A stretch of 64,000 nucleotides of DNA from Echinostoma caproni (lineage: Eukaryota > Platyhelminthes > Trematoda > Plagiorchiida > Echinostomatidae). Positions 25,606 to 39,036 of this stretch are shown here, one piece after another. The stretch is from positions 31,168 through 95,167 of the forward strand of contig UZAN01039475.1 of assembly GCA_900618425.1 (NCBI GenBank). The letters run 5' to 3'. The first letter of the stretch is position 1, and the number at the start of each line of letters is the position of its first letter. The position numbers and the translations under genes were made by a program. Below the pieces are notes generated by a model that worked only from the letters and a program-made list of their open reading frames with translations, did not search any database and was not told the origin of the DNA.

Positions 25606-26100
25606 TCAAGTACGACGACAAACAATTGTTTCCCAATGATTCACAATCGTACCTGTACAGATCATATAAGGGTTTGTTGTTAGTGGGAACATATTTCCAC
25701 GCTGGTTAGAAAGGTCATTTGGGATGCGGAGAGAGGGAGGGGTGGCGTGAACCGTATGTGTCTGTGCTTGGGTGAGAATTATTGCGATTGGAGTGTTAGT
25801 GGTGGTGGTGGTCGATTTGGAGATAGAGTAAATTGATAGCTTAAACCAGTCGCTTTTGTGCGCATAGTTCCGGTGCAAAAAGACTAACACCTATCGTCTC
25901 AGTGGTGGCCAGTATATGTACGCACACTGCTTTGTAGGGGTTCAGAAAGGGAGCACACGATAGATTACGCTAACCTCGGATACTCGTCTAATTTGCTAGC
26001 CTGTATCCACATAATGACGAAGTGTTCGTTCACCCGTTTGAACAGTTATCTCACGGTGCGGCCCACATACGTTGATTACATCCTTAATTATTTTTCGCCT
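25606..26100 (-). mobile_element. Penelope-like element 3' end, copy A
   Basis: Read on the minus strand, this segment aligns by eye with copy B (plus strand, 26.7-27.2 kb) over several hundred bases, including the untranslated 3' part with shared blocks such as CTAACACTCCA, GGTTCACGCCACCCCT and GATTGTGAATCATTGG. Near its 5' end the translation gives YVGRTVR, a stop, then LFKRVNEH. This is the YIG half of the GIY-YIG endonuclease domain that closes Penelope-like polyproteins, with the conserved Arg and Glu-His retained. The rest of the polyprotein, including reverse transcriptase, is missing or beyond recognition. Copies A and B diverge from a shared centre near 26.1-26.4 kb, giving an inverted pair. 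Confidence 0.75.
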
Positions 26101-26420
26101 GACGCACTGTAAGGGCAACTCATCCGCGCTCGTGGCGTGAGACTCTGAGTTAGATTTCTTTCCTGTCTGAGTGTGAAGAAGTGGTAAAATGCGAAGTATT
26201 CACAAGAACGCAAGTTAGCAAATAAGCTGGTTTTCTGTGTTACACGAACTGGAGGTACAATTAACAAAAGATTGAATAGGCAGCTAGAGGAGACAAATAT
26301 CTGTGGAGGAAATTGGCATTTAAAACAGAGGTGATGGAATTGTGATTATTGAAGTTTGTGAGTGTGTCGAAGATCTCCTGTGTTAAATGAAGAACTAACA
26401 AACGTTAGGGGATATTCTTA

Positions 26421-27215
26421 ATGAAAGCGGTTATCCTGAACGAATCATTGAGAGAAACTTTCAGGAAAGACATATCCGAACAGGTTCATGAGGCTCAGAA
26501 GAAGAAACTAATCATCCTTCTACCTTTTCATGATGTTGTATCGGATCTTTTCAAGAAACGTGTGACACGTGCATTGAAGCGAACCTACAACAGAGCTAGG
26601 TTGTCGTGTGTGTTCAAAGACTCCCCCACCATCGGTATCTGTCAACGGGGACTACCTTATAGCGTTATCTACTCCTTTTGTTGCCTTCGTGAGGTAGGGT
26701 AGATTGGCCATACGGTAAGCAAACTATCCAAATGGAGGAAGGAATACTGCCCACGCTGGTTAAGATAAGGAAGCACAAGGAGCATCGGAATCATCATTCT
26801 TGGTCACCTTGTGGATACAAGCCATCAAATGAGGCAAGAACCCGAGGTCAGCGTAATCTGTTGTGTGCCCCCTTCCTCAATCCCTACAAAGCAGTGCACG
26901 TACATATGCTGGCCACCACTGAAGCCATAGGCATTCGTCTTTTATCACCAGAACTATGCACAAAAAAAGGACTGCTTCAAGCTGTCAACTTACCCTGTCC
27001 CCAAATTGACCAAGTGGTGATGGATCACCACTAACACTCCAGTCACAATCATTCTCACCCAAACACAGACATGTACGGTTCACGCCACCCCTCACTCTCT
27101 CCCCTTATCAAAAAAATATGAAATTATGTCTCCACTAACAGCAAACCCTTATATTATCTACAGGTTCGATTGTGAATCATTGGAAAACAATTGTTCGCCT
27201 TAGGACTTGTGTTCT
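26421..27215 (+). mobile_element. Penelope-like element 3' end, copy B
   Basis: The first frame (26421-26702) encodes the linker before the endonuclease: a hydrophobic-charged KKKLIILLPFHDVVSDLF segment, then VTRALKRTYNRARLSCVF, then LPYSVIYSFCCL (the GIY region). The YIG tyrosine codon has become a stop (TAG at 26700-26702), followed by IGHTVSKLSKW. After frameshifts a second frame carries ATTEAIGIRLLSPELC and LLQAVNLPCPQ, the usual C-terminal end of these elements. A 3' untranslated segment shared with copy A runs to about 27215. Penelope elements use this protein for target-primed reverse transcription, and this copy is dead. The copy in the same family at 54.5 kb shares the TAEAxxIxLL tail. 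Confidence 0.8.
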
Positions 27216-27219
27216 AATG

Positions 27220-29870
27220 TTACAATGGGTTTATTCTGGATTTGGAAACATTGATCAATTGCTGGGCCAAATGTATTCGGTCCGAAACACTTTTCTGGGT
27301 TGTGCCTAACGAAAAAATGTTCAACTCGTTTTAGCAAAAGGTTATTTGTGTTTGTTAGACCAAAATCCGACAGAAGTATGCGTCGAAATGTTAAGCGGTC
27401 TGGAATATATCAAACCAATTCGAATAAGGTTAACAAAAGTGGGGGAACCGCAACATCTTGCCAAATCTATCAGTGTTGGTAGCGAATTCATGTGATGGTT
27501 TTACATCAAATAAATATCGAAATTGGAAATTGTCCCTTCTGGTTGGGCGGCGGTATGTAAAGCAATGTTTCGTAGAACATTAGAATTCGTTCGTTTCTCG
27601 CAAAGCTCACATACAAAAAGGTTATTCATAAATATTATTTTCGTGATTTTCGACTCCGAGTAAGGAAATAAACAAACCGACCCAGTGTCGACAGAAGTGG
27701 TAGCTGGAAGACATTTATTGACGCTGAAGACTATGTAAAGTCTGCCGCAAAGGAAATTACAGTGCAACAGTTTGAAAATCGCTTACAGTTGGATTTAGCT
27801 TAACGTAAAAATCGCGTTGTTAACATAACACACCATCATATCAAGCTCAATGAAAAGCAATCAGTTGCGAACGGAGTGTCAATTATCAATTGTTTGCGTC
27901 AATAATATCTGCGAACCACCAGGGTAATAACGTTATGCACCTGCTGCGTCGATATCCAAATGTTATACTATTTACTATCATAATGTATATATATCTTTGT
28001 TACACGGTAAATGAACTAAAACCAAATAAAGGTTACTACTTTTTCGGTAATGCAAAAGAAGATTAAGTGCAACAGCGAAACGATAGGAAAGCACGCCATC
28101 GACCTGAAAAAGTGCTTTAGAAGTTATGCACCACAATGGCAACATGTTTCGGGTGAGCGATTGGTAGCAAATTGCACTACTTTTACCACCCTTGTGTGGT
28201 ATTCTGTTACGTGGGCGTCAATGTTCACTATCTGGAATTATGAACCGTTCAATCGATCGGCCTGATATCCAGACTGACTGATCAAAATATTCGAATTTCT
28301 CTTGGAAAAACGCATGTACATGGTACACAAAATTTGAATTTCGTGAGAATCAAGTGACCTCAGGAAACGAAACAACAAACTACAGATCTGGCTGCACTGA
28401 TAATTAAATATCATTATTGACAGTAGATTATGTCCTGTCATGGGCATCAAACGGATTTGGTTCCATCACTTACGAAGCTAACGTTGTTTAATCTTAAAAT
28501 GATGGAAACCATTCCGATTCTGATCATTTCTAAACAAAATCTGTATGCTCTCTGTTTCAATTATAATTAAATCTGTACCCATCCTGAAGATTATTGCCCT
28601 ATAACACCAACGTAAAATATGATTTGATTGCATGAGATGATTGAAAAACAGTAATTAGAATTAGCAACTAGTATATTTAACTATGGAATGTTCAATCTGG
28701 TCGTTCTCAGCCCCCCCTCTCCCCCTTCATTGATTCCCTCTTTCATAAAAAATTGCTTAATCGTGTTTACCTAATCCTGTTGTGTCTACGATAATTTCCT
28801 AATATATCCATTTGAAGCCACCAGTTAGAAAACGTATACGGTTGATGTAAAAGCAGGACCTGGTTCCCTTTGTGACAACGAATATCGGCTCTGTGAGCGA
28901 AGAATCATCCAAACAAAGACAAATGTCAGAAGATTATTTGGGGGATTGGTATAATATCATTAAAAATTTTTTTCTTATGATATAGAAAGTGCATGTTTAT
29001 TATCGAAAAGGGTATATAAAAATGATTGCAATCTCTTTATTCAAGTGATTAAATCGTTAGGGCCTTTGACAACGTATCGAGGGACAATTAAATGTATACT
29101 GCTAAAACAAAGTTAATACTTTTAAGCTGGCCTTTTGTGGAAGTAATTTAGTTACTCATAGTACCCAAACTTCAACCGACCGATGACCATCGGGAACAAA
29201 TATAACATTTCCAGAAACGTTAAGATGAAACAATTACTTATCACATGAAATTTTATTTTAGGGGAAATAAGATCGGTTATACCGTGATTTACACGGATAT
29301 AGGTATTCCAGAAGGAATTGCTGCAGTGTTACGGCTTTGAGTTACGGCCGGAAACTAGACGACACATAGGGACAAGTAAATACGACGACCAAGCAAAAAG
29401 TGTTTCGATACGCAGTGCACGTACGAAGTGCAGACGAACGAGCACGGAAAGCGTAACCTGTAATCTACTTTGACTATTAATCATTGAATGCATGTCACAG
29501 AATCAGATATCAACAGCCGGTCACGGCTCGTAATTCATAAGGATCACTATACTCGGAATGTGAGAATGGACCTAGATTCATGTAACTGAAGGGCGGTGAG
29601 TTTCAAAGAGTACCAGTGTGATTTAAAACAGCAGCAGAGCGTTGATATTTGCGAGCTACCTTTGGTGATGAAGCGCCTTCGAGAAGCAGTGTTCGAATGG
29701 TTCGCGGAATTCAAGCATTGCAAGCAGTCCCTGAATTACAAGGCCTGATAGACCTGTGGGGCCACCACAGCAGATAAAATTTCCGCTGTGCAAGCGATGA
29801 TGGAGGAGGATGGCGAAATTAATCTGGATCTCATCGGGATCATTCCGCAACATCCTACATGCGACGCTGG
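27220..29870. other. No recognisable gene
   Basis: Short frames only. A polypyrimidine block lies at about 28710-28745. The stretch 29300-29870 is GC-richer than average. It lies just past the right end, in minus-strand orientation, of the LTR-like repeat that follows, so it may belong to the same insertion, but I recognise no coding domain in it. Confidence 0.4.
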
Positions 29871-29879
29871 GAATCAGAA

Positions 29880-30360
29880 AGGTTTGCTGTGGTAATTCAG
29901 GCCTACGAGCTGACGCTTAGCCTGGATCGGCGCGTCACAGTTTTCAGACATATGCGATCAATCAAAATTTGCATTCTGACGTCAGTGACACGCGTACGGC
30001 TTCCAATTACACACCATGGGCAGATCGTACAGCCAAACCAAGACAGTGCAGACAGAAGTAAGATTATGCTAACAGTATTGCGATCCGATTGTTGGAAGCC
30101 TAGAAAACCAATAATCTTTTGAACATATTATTAATTCTCGCGCTCATTTCTTTCAATAAACGAACTACGTACTACTATTCCCGTGGCCTTTTTCCTCGCG
30201 TCTCGTTCACCTGGGATATTGCGAGCTCGTGCCTTTGCGGTCCACCGCTTCTGTAATCCAGTGCGTGACAGCTAATCCTTGATTCTTTTCCAGTGATTCC
30301 TATTGTGTGGTTTGCGTTCCGAATTCCGTGCGTTCTACTACTACTACTACAACCATTACA
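29880..30360 (-). mobile_element. LTR-like dispersed repeat, copy 1
   Basis: Read on the minus strand this ~480-base block aligns by eye along its whole length with 43990-44460 on the plus strand. Shared pieces in order are ACGCACGGAATTCGGAAC, GAGACGCGAGGAAAA, GTAGTTCGTTTATTGAAAG, a TTATTGG...GGCTTCCA segment, CATAATCTT.CTTCTGTC, and GTAGGCCTG near the end. The block begins with TGTAGTAGTAG and ends in ACCACA, so TG...CA ends are possible. A translation through the first half is also similar in both copies (THGIRN.NH...NETRGK), which suggests that part may be coding or simply well conserved. The element type is not proven: a solo LTR, an LTR plus flanking sequence, or a non-autonomous element would all fit. 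Confidence 0.6.
30335..30350. repeat. (CTA)n microsatellite
   Basis: Five CTA units at the outer end of the LTR-like repeat. The other copy has a diverged AGCAGCAGTAGTA at the same place, so the triplet run is part of the element. Confidence 0.8.
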
Positions 30361-30785
30361 TTTGCACACTTCGGGTCCTCCATCAGGTCAGCGAGGAACA
30401 GAAAGCAGTTTGGGGTGAATTGGTGTCACACCGTGCCTGCCATTTTTGATGGTGGACGTTCAAATGTATTTTGAGATCACCAGTTTGATTCCAATTATCG
30501 GCCTAATACAAATTGCGAAGCTTAGCCGTCAGAAGAATATTCCTTAACAACCCGTAACGTAAGCCAAAAAAAGTGGCAAGAATGCACCTGAAATATGCAT
30601 CAAAGCGTATTGGCGCATAGCGATCAAAGCGAGAGAGTAACCCCGGTCATAGAACTGGAATGTTGATTAGTTTTTTTTGTCATTCTGTCTACCCCTTTTT
30701 AAACTGTTTGATATCAGTTGTGATGTGTCAGCCTGTAGAATAATCATCGCAAACAAGCTTATTCGCTACTCCGTATTTTATTGCA

Positions 30786-30805
30786 ATATATATATATATA
30801 TATAT
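30786..30805. repeat. (AT)n microsatellite
   Basis: Ten AT units. Confidence 0.9.
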
Positions 30806-30869
30806 CAATTAAATTTCATAATTCAAACTGAAAAAACTGTTTTCACTTTAGGTACAAATCAACAATTGT

Positions 30870-33800
30870 GAATAAATACCGCATCAGATTATGTCTAGAA
30901 ATATATAATATGAAAACCTTTCAGGAAAATCAAAACCGTAACGACTGCAAACAAACTAGATGGCATCACTACAGTGGCGACGACACAAAGTGCTGTTTTT
31001 AATATGCGATGAACATGACGATATAATCTAGAATCGCTTGGTTACAAACGGGAATATCGAAATAAACAAGAATAAGCACCACTAGTATTTTGCTAGGTTG
31101 ACACCTCGAAGGTAAGAAGCTGAAATTAATTACTCAAGTAGGCAACTGCCCCCTCTGATCAATCAATACGAAGAAATTTAGGATCCAGTAAATAATGAAT
31201 TCCAACGTAGAGTTAGTTCATCAGTCAACTGGCAATGTGTAATGATTCCCTCCACTGTTGGTGACAACAAGAGTCGGGTGAAGTTCCAGACCTAATCACT
31301 TCAGCTAACTCACGGTTGTTACGGTTCATTCAAATCTATGTGCGTAGAGACTCACTCGGAGATCCACGTGTAAAACAAAGGTTGCTTTGGAATTTGAAAA
31401 CCTATTTTTTGATATTAGTTGTCCTAGGTATATAATATTCATATATAAAACGGGTGAATATGATAGTGCCAACACGAAACACTTTCACATGAGTTTTAGG
31501 CATTATATCAGTCCTCTTGCTCTCATAAGAAATAAATCTGAATTTTATTCCAATTTTGAGTTCCGTATTTCTATCTCAATGCAAAGGTAATCGTTGCGCT
31601 ATCAACAGGTTGCCCAATCCGAGATAACTGATCGATAGAGTGATACGTTTTCTGATTCTCACGAGCATTGCCGAATCTGGTTTGAGATTTATTTTTGATG
31701 CAAAATTTGAAGATAAACACAAGATATACTCCAGTGATATACTGGAGTCCAGCGTGAATATTAAATGGTTTTCTTAATGTACTCTTACTAAGGCTTTACG
31801 GTGGTCTACGGAGGAGATATTGCCGCAAATATTTCCCAATTGATATCAATCATTCATATTTTCTGCAACGCAGATGCAGAATACCAAAGGCAGTTAGTTC
31901 GCACGAGCTCATCAACAACATCGTAAAACCAGTGAAGTTTATTTGCGGGTTAGTGGATAATACTTTTTTGATGTCAGTAACTGCATGAATTTCAGACTAA
32001 AAAAACTATTACCTCCATACGCATTGTTGTTCTGTTACTTTTCCTTCCGCCTTATGCAAGTGATGCTGTTATTTTTCTCTTCATCTAATTAACACCAATT
32101 TGCACGTTTACACTCAATCAATAGCTCAATTTTACGTTTTCTCGAGAACTGAAATACGCCACTTCAGAGATTGTTGTGAAAAAGATTCGGCTCCATTCAA
32201 ATGTACGCAAAGAAATCTTGGCCCATATTTTCGTCTCCCTCAGGGTGGTTTACCAAAGTGATGTCGAAATTTTGTGATCTAACACCATGTGATATGAACA
32301 GAGTAGTATACTCACATGTACAAAATCAATTCAATTTCGTCCAGGTAGCCCTGAACAGATAATTTTCTGGAATGGGGAAAACGTGAGCTATTAACTGAAT
32401 GAGAAATTCACCTGATTCAATCCAAACTTCCCAGTGCAATAAACTTGTATCTGTAATATGAGTTCATGATAAACTGATGTTATAGCAGGTTTGTATCCCA
32501 ACAATATATTTATACGGCGAATAATCATCGATGATCAAAATATGTTCCCTGTCGTCCCGTTGGCAAACTGCTACACGAACACAATGCACCGTAGAATCCG
32601 AAGGTGAAGGTGATGGTAATGGTGAAGTCACTGTATCACGTAAATGGCATTATTGATTATTGATTTCATTCAAACACGTTTCCAATCATGGTAATGAAAG
32701 ATTATACCAGAGGAATTATCCATGTGTAACTTTCAACGGAAAACGTTTGTGATAATGTTCATTATTCGAAGCAGGTATATTTCAGTTCGAATAATTAGGA
32801 AAAAACTTTCAGTTAAAGGCAGGCGGACGGAAAAGCACTCGCAAATTATGATGCACGTAACATAAATTACGGTTTTGTTTTCAATTACACAAAATGGTTA
32901 AGCGTAGGTCTAAAACATGCGGGCAAGGTACACATATGAAAGATGCGTTACTTATTTTGGAAAGCTCGATACCGGTTTCCGTTTTCAGACTATCGTGCCA
33001 TCAGTGATAATCGCATCGGAGACTATCGCGATTAATCAAACCATCGTAGATTAGGATTTCATTCACATTTTACTTGTCCGATCGACTGATGTATCGGTCT
33101 GTGTTCAATTCTCGGATACAATTTGCCCCCAGTGACCTGTGACATAGAGGTAATAATGACAGATACAAACCATGATGGAACTGAAATGTTATTCTCGTTT
33201 TTATGCTAATCATATGTATGTGGAAAGGTCTTCATCGTTATGCGTTTTTGTTTTACAACGCGCTTTGGTGGGTAGTTGTGGAACAGCAAGTGCACACAGG
33301 AACCTATTCGTATGTGACAAAATCCACAAAGGCATGTTCAGTGGAATAGTTAGGCCATGTTCTCATCGTGATTAGCAATACCTTTGTGATGAGTTCAGGC
33401 CTTTTGGTTGAAATTTAGGTTGTGAGACATGGAGGGCGTGCATTTTTGCGTATGGGCTGTTGCTAATGAAAAGGAGACGAATTTGGATCAATGTTTTACG
33501 CTACTGATAGCCTCAAATTTTCCCTCCGAGTGTTGTAATTCCAGAAGACCGGTGGTTGCTCGGGTTATCCCCGAGCATTACGCACCAGCGTTAGTGTATC
33601 GATAATTTGGTGTAAAACAAGATATTTCATTTTGAACATGTCAACACCATTCCCGACATAATACAAGATAGTGAATGCAACAAGCCGTAGTTATCAATTC
33701 ACTCTAAAAGGTCTAGTTCATACTCAGCCGTTGGAAGAAACCGCCAACCGGATACTTTTGCCCATTACTCACAAATGTTATTGGTACCCCACAACTCGGG

Positions 33801-35340
33801 TACTCGAACGTAGGCTAAACTGCTACAGATGCTATATGAAAGCCAATGTTTGAAACGTTGTTCTCAATGGTGTTCGGGCAGGCGCCACAAATATGTGATA
33901 AATCGGTGGTGCAATGTAATTACTCTCTGGGTGTGGCACACGGGACAGACTCCGATTTGCTGTGTTTGAACATGGTTGATTTCCCCGCCAAGGTGGATAG
34001 GTGTCTTATCGTTGGGCGACTGAGTTATCAACTGGCTGTTTATCAAAGATCACCGGGATTATAACTATCGTTTTTTCTTTCGTTTTCTCAATAAATTATT
34101 GATTATATCATTCGTGAGGAAAACGTGGGCTGTATTGAGTACTGCGTAATCTGTTACATTACTTTTCACCTTCCAGAAAAAAGCTAAAGGAACCGCTATG
34201 TTTGCCGGTTTCCCTAAGTCCGAATGTGAATCCACACCAACTTTTAGAGCATTCCGAAGAGCTTTTGCCAACCTCCTTGATGTCATTTTAGTGCGACTTT
34301 TGTCTAAAATTCATGATGTGGGGTATTTGATTAGCCATAACCATAAAACATAAAACATTGTTCCACAAAAAGCAGCTCGAAACTAAGGTAGGTTTTACAA
34401 CTTGTCAATGCTTCTTTAAGATATTTTTTCCAAGTGATGCAATGAGTGTTGTGCAACAGCAGTTCCGAGGTAGCAACGCAAAGATTTGTGATGATTGACA
34501 AATAACATTGGACAACTGTTCCATCCTGTTTGGAACTCGTCAGCAGAGTCCCATGTTGTGTAGCTCAGAAATAATCGTTTGAAGATCTGGTCCGAATATT
34601 TGCGGTTTGAGTCCTGAGAAGGACACTGTTGATAAGTCCCACACAAGAGGAAACAGCGTGATGGACATGACTAAACCAGATTTTGTCCTCCTTATTGTAG
34701 CCATGTCTTGAGACGATACAAAGCGAAACAAAAGACAATTGCCGTTCATGGATCTACAAAGGTGCAAGAGACTGTTGGGGGTCTCGATACAACTGGACCA
34801 TCAAGGTAGGATGACAAGAGTAGACATAAAAAACAGGGAAAATTAAACCTAATTAACCAAACGTTACACGTGAGATGGCGGAACACCGACTCGTATCGTT
34901 TCCACCATCACATCAGTATTCCAGTTATTTTGACAGATTCAACGCTGATTTATTCAGTTGTACAAATTTCAGTGTTCAACGGGTTTAGAACCCACACTTT
35001 AAACCTGCCGAGGTTTTTCTACATCGTATGTTGATCTACGTGGTCTCCTTGATAGCCCTAATCCCTGAAACGGGATAGCAATAGAGCGTCGGAGGTATAT
35101 CAAACTTTCACAGCAACCTGATTTGTTAATTTCTGTTGCAAAGTCAAGCCGCATAGAATAGTTGTGATGACGTGATGGGTGAGCGTGTTGAGCACGAAGC
35201 GTTGGGCACGAGGCTAAGGGGATATCTTGTCGATCGAAACATTTATTCAAGTGAGAAACTTATAAGTTGAGGTCCAGTAGAATGCCATGGAAACCACAGC
35301 TAACCATGGATTAGTCAGTCCAAAGTGGTCCGTTAAACCC
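30870..35340. other. No recognisable gene
   Basis: Short frames only. Small perfect hairpins occur: ACTCCAGT/ACTGGAGT at 31728-31748, and a GC-rich GCTCGGG/CCCGAGC with a 5-base loop at 33558-33576. A degenerate GGTGAA-rich run lies at 32601-32629. None is tied to a gene. Confidence 0.45.
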
Positions 35341-35342
35341 GC

Positions 35343-35425
35343 GTGTCCATGTTTAAAATGCGTAGGCAGCGTTCATACGTGGGTTGGAATGCTACCGAGG
35401 TTACAAAAGTTTACACAATCACAAA
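35343..35425 (+). mobile_element. 5'-truncated tRNA-like SINE, copy 2 of the 41-kb family
   Basis: The plus-strand sequence matches the SINE at 41.08-41.15 kb for about 65 bases: GCGTAGGCAGCG aligns with TGTAGGCGGTG, then come CGTGGGTT.GAAT (the B box), ACCGAGG, and a CACAATC tail. The B box has one change (GGTTGGAAT). The first half of the tRNA-like head is missing or unrecognisable. It shows that the 41-kb tRNA-like sequence belongs to a repeat family. Confidence 0.6.
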
Positions 35426-35429
35426 CATG

Positions 35430-37865
35430 GGATCCGTATTCGCTCTAGACCAAGAAAACAACCTACGAAAAAATAAATTTGATTTTTGGTTTCTACTGGG
35501 TAAGGAAAACCGGTGTTCAATTTTAAATAGTTGGAACAGCAGTACATTCTGATGATGTCCGGATTTTCATTAATAAAGTGGGTCCTGACTGATTTTGTAT
35601 GGTATACATTCCACAAAATTTCTTTTAATTTGCTTCTTCAATAATAATGTTATTTGCAGATATTTCGGCAAATCAAAAGGGCTTCCGATCGGGCGACCTT
35701 TGGTAGTTAAAGCTTTTGTTAGAAGGTGTACGTTTATTTTGACGTTTCAATTTCCAAAATGTGTTACTTCTAACACAAGTTGCGTTTAAAAAGTTGGTGT
35801 ACATAAGCTAGCTCCTAGTAATGGTTAATGTGAGATGATAACCACGTAACAGATGGAGTGCAAAACAAGCCACATCAAAGTAGGTTTTTGAATCCACTAT
35901 AATAAACTTTGTTTTGAATGTTCATAATCTTACTCTTATACGATTGCTGATGCTCTTTAGCATCACTATGACATGATTCACCCAAATTTTAAAACTGTAA
36001 TCCTTTAAGAGTTGTTCACACTGTGTTTGAGGAGTTTCTATTTCTGACAAATTTTTTGGACAATTCGGCTTGTATCGACTAAAGGCAGAAACAATAATAG
36101 GTAAAAGACAGTCTGATAAATCCAGAACGTTGGTATGACCTGTATTAAAATAACTTTGCTTTTGTTACAACTAGCTACCATCCATGCAAAGCATAGATAA
36201 TATGAGACAGTATCATCAGCTGTCCGGTGGTCAATGGGTTATTATGTGAACATTCTATGTGTAAGATCCGGATGGTTCTATTGTCAGTTGCGTACGGTGA
36301 ACGATAATACTGATTAAACGTCACAAGTTCAAGATATTTGTGTATGATTGCTAGAGTACAGGTTTACGTAGCCTCTGATTTACGGATTATGGAATTCGTT
36401 GGAAACAATTTCATTCACATAGTCGCTTCCAAATTCTCTTCATCCAAGATGGTTCTGTCACTAGGATGAACAGTGTGAGGAGCATTCAGATACATAAGCA
36501 CTTTTGGCTGTTTTTCGACCTACTCCTCGCATATTTATCTATATCATATTCAGTACCGTGATCACATGTGAACAAAAACAAAAGGTAAAACATGACTACA
36601 ATGTGATAAGACGTTTGTGACCAGTATATTATTGAAAGCTGTCAAAAATGCCCCTAGTTATTTTCATCTTTTATTGGGTGATTGGGCAGGTCCAAATGTG
36701 TTACTGGAAATCATAAAGATTAGACCGCGGTCTTTCTATTAAAGAAACACTAAATATAACGTGTGAGTGATCAAAGATAAGTCTGCATACTGAGTTACAG
36801 ACTTTGAACAAAATCCGAGTTATCTTTGCATAAAGCTGCAAACTCGCCTGTGGTCAAAACACAAGTAATATGCTTATTGCAACCTAATTCACACGAAAAT
36901 AGCACAACCGTCATATATAATAGAGAAGAAACGAAAGCACTAGTCACCCGTTCTCACCCAGCAATTGTTATTTTTACTCAGATTGTGGAGTTCTTAATCT
37001 GCATCTCCCGTGTATGATGAAAACCAGACCGTGGAGGTACGGGAGAGTATCATTCTTATCCATCTGCATTGCACAGTCACTATGTCGGGGCAATCAAAAC
37101 AGGTCTGTCAGCGCACTTACGCTCAGTCAATCGGATCGTCATTTATTCTCATCGATCTTGAACTATTCTTAAAGGTGATAATTCGAAATGGTTGGAATTC
37201 ACACCTTAAGTGAGAAACGCACCAGATAAAAACGTGTCAACTCTCGGCTGACTCTCTCCTCCCATCCCAAAAGTTTTGTTATAGTTGGTCTTAAATTCGG
37301 TTTTGAATGGACATGACTGCGATTTATTTTAAAGGCATGGGTTTTCCAGTTCCATTCTAGTTATCCGATAGTTTATCGTTATTTAAAACGGATGTTCCGT
37401 CGTTGGTAGACGACAGCTTTATCTGATCCAGTGTTTTCCTTGGCAAAACCAAACATACACTGTGTTAAGAAAACACTGTAACGAACAAAGCTTGTTTTCG
37501 ATAAGTTCCTCTATGGGCTAATACAGTTATATATGTATATATATAGGGTTCAAACTTATCAAACTATGGTAATGGGCTGATGTGCTGAATATGATTGTTT
37601 GATTGTAATCTTGTTATATGTGGTTTGGAAATGAAAGGACAGAGCTTTTGTTGTTCTTGTGTGGTTTGGAAAGGGTCACAGTCGCTGGANCGCTGGATAG
37701 AGTGAGTTGTTCCATTTCCGGTCTGCGCCTATTGATCATGACAAGTGTAATGATCGTTTCGGTCGCATGCGTCAGATTGAGACCAGGGTAAGCGAAGTAA
37801 CTGGATGAACCGCTTTTGAAAACAAACGGATGGATAGACTAGGCGAATGGCCACCTCCTCGACTG
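35430..37865. other. No recognisable gene
   Basis: Short frames only, with an AT-rich microsatellite-like run at about 37529-37546 and an ambiguous base at 37690. Confidence 0.5.
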
Positions 37866-38595
37866 NNNNNNNNNNNNNNNNNNNNNNNNNNNNNNNNNNN
37901 NNNNNNNNNNNNNNNNNNNNNNNNNNNNNNNNNNNNNNNNNNNNNNNNNNNNNNNNNNNNNNNNNNNNNNNNNNNNNNNNNNNNNNNNNNNNNNNNNNNN
38001 NNNNNNNNNNNNNNNNNNNNNNNNNNNNNNNNNNNNNNNNNNNNNNNNNNNNNNNNNNNNNNNNNNNNNNNNNNNNNNNNNNNNNNNNNNNNNNNNNNNN
38101 NNNNNNNNNNNNNNNNNNNNNNNNNNNNNNNNNNNNNNNNNNNNNNNNNNNNNNNNNNNNNNNNNNNNNNNNNNNNNNNNNNNNNNNNNNNNNNNNNNNN
38201 NNNNNNNNNNNNNNNNNNNNNNNNNNNNNNNNNNNNNNNNNNNNNNNNNNNNNNNNNNNNNNNNNNNNNNNNNNNNNNNNNNNNNNNNNNNNNNNNNNNN
38301 NNNNNNNNNNNNNNNNNNNNNNNNNNNNNNNNNNNNNNNNNNNNNNNNNNNNNNNNNNNNNNNNNNNNNNNNNNNNNNNNNNNNNNNNNNNNNNNNNNNN
38401 NNNNNNNNNNNNNNNNNNNNNNNNNNNNNNNNNNNNNNNNNNNNNNNNNNNNNNNNNNNNNNNNNNNNNNNNNNNNNNNNNNNNNNNNNNNNNNNNNNNN
38501 NNNNNNNNNNNNNNNNNNNNNNNNNNNNNNNNNNNNNNNNNNNNNNNNNNNNNNNNNNNNNNNNNNNNNNNNNNNNNNNNNNNNNNNNNNNNNNN
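37866..38595. other. Assembly gap
   Basis: 730 unknown bases. Unlike the gap at 21.7 kb, the two flanks do not share a terminal repeat, so real sequence is probably missing. Open frames that cross it are meaningless. Confidence 0.99.
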
Positions 38596-39036
38596 TAAGT
38601 GATCATAGATGAGGAGGGGATAGGCAATGTATCTTTAGGGTTTACCAAGATCATTCGTCGGATTGTGAATTGAGTACGTAGCGTTGCAGCAAGGAAAGTA
38701 TTATTTTTCTCTCACTCAGAAAAAGTTCACTGAGCCTGATTCGGTTTCCTATTTTTGATGGAATGTGGTACAAAGAGGGCCCCGGCTAGCAATCGAATCA
38801 AGAGTGGGGCCCATCTAACCAGACGCGCAGACGAAACGGCTGGAAATACTTCGAAAGACAATGTTGACTACCACCCGAAACGAACGAATTGACAATTACA
38901 ACCCCACAGACAATCCGCAGCTAACCAGAAAGATGTACACCAAATGACACTAAGTCAGAGCTGTCGATCGACGTCTCTGTCGCTATGATCGGGTCAAACC
39001 GCCCGGAACGGCACGCGGAAGAAGAGGCAACGTTAG

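Noticed and set aside
248..36224. CAGTATCATCAGYTGTC occurring at 248 and 36208
   Set aside because: A 16-of-17 match is expected by chance in a window of this size, and the flanks do not align.
37830..38654. Open frames of 250-270 codons across unknown bases (also at 21.5-22.3 and 53.0-53.9 kb)
   Set aside because: They are open only because runs of N contain no stop codons.
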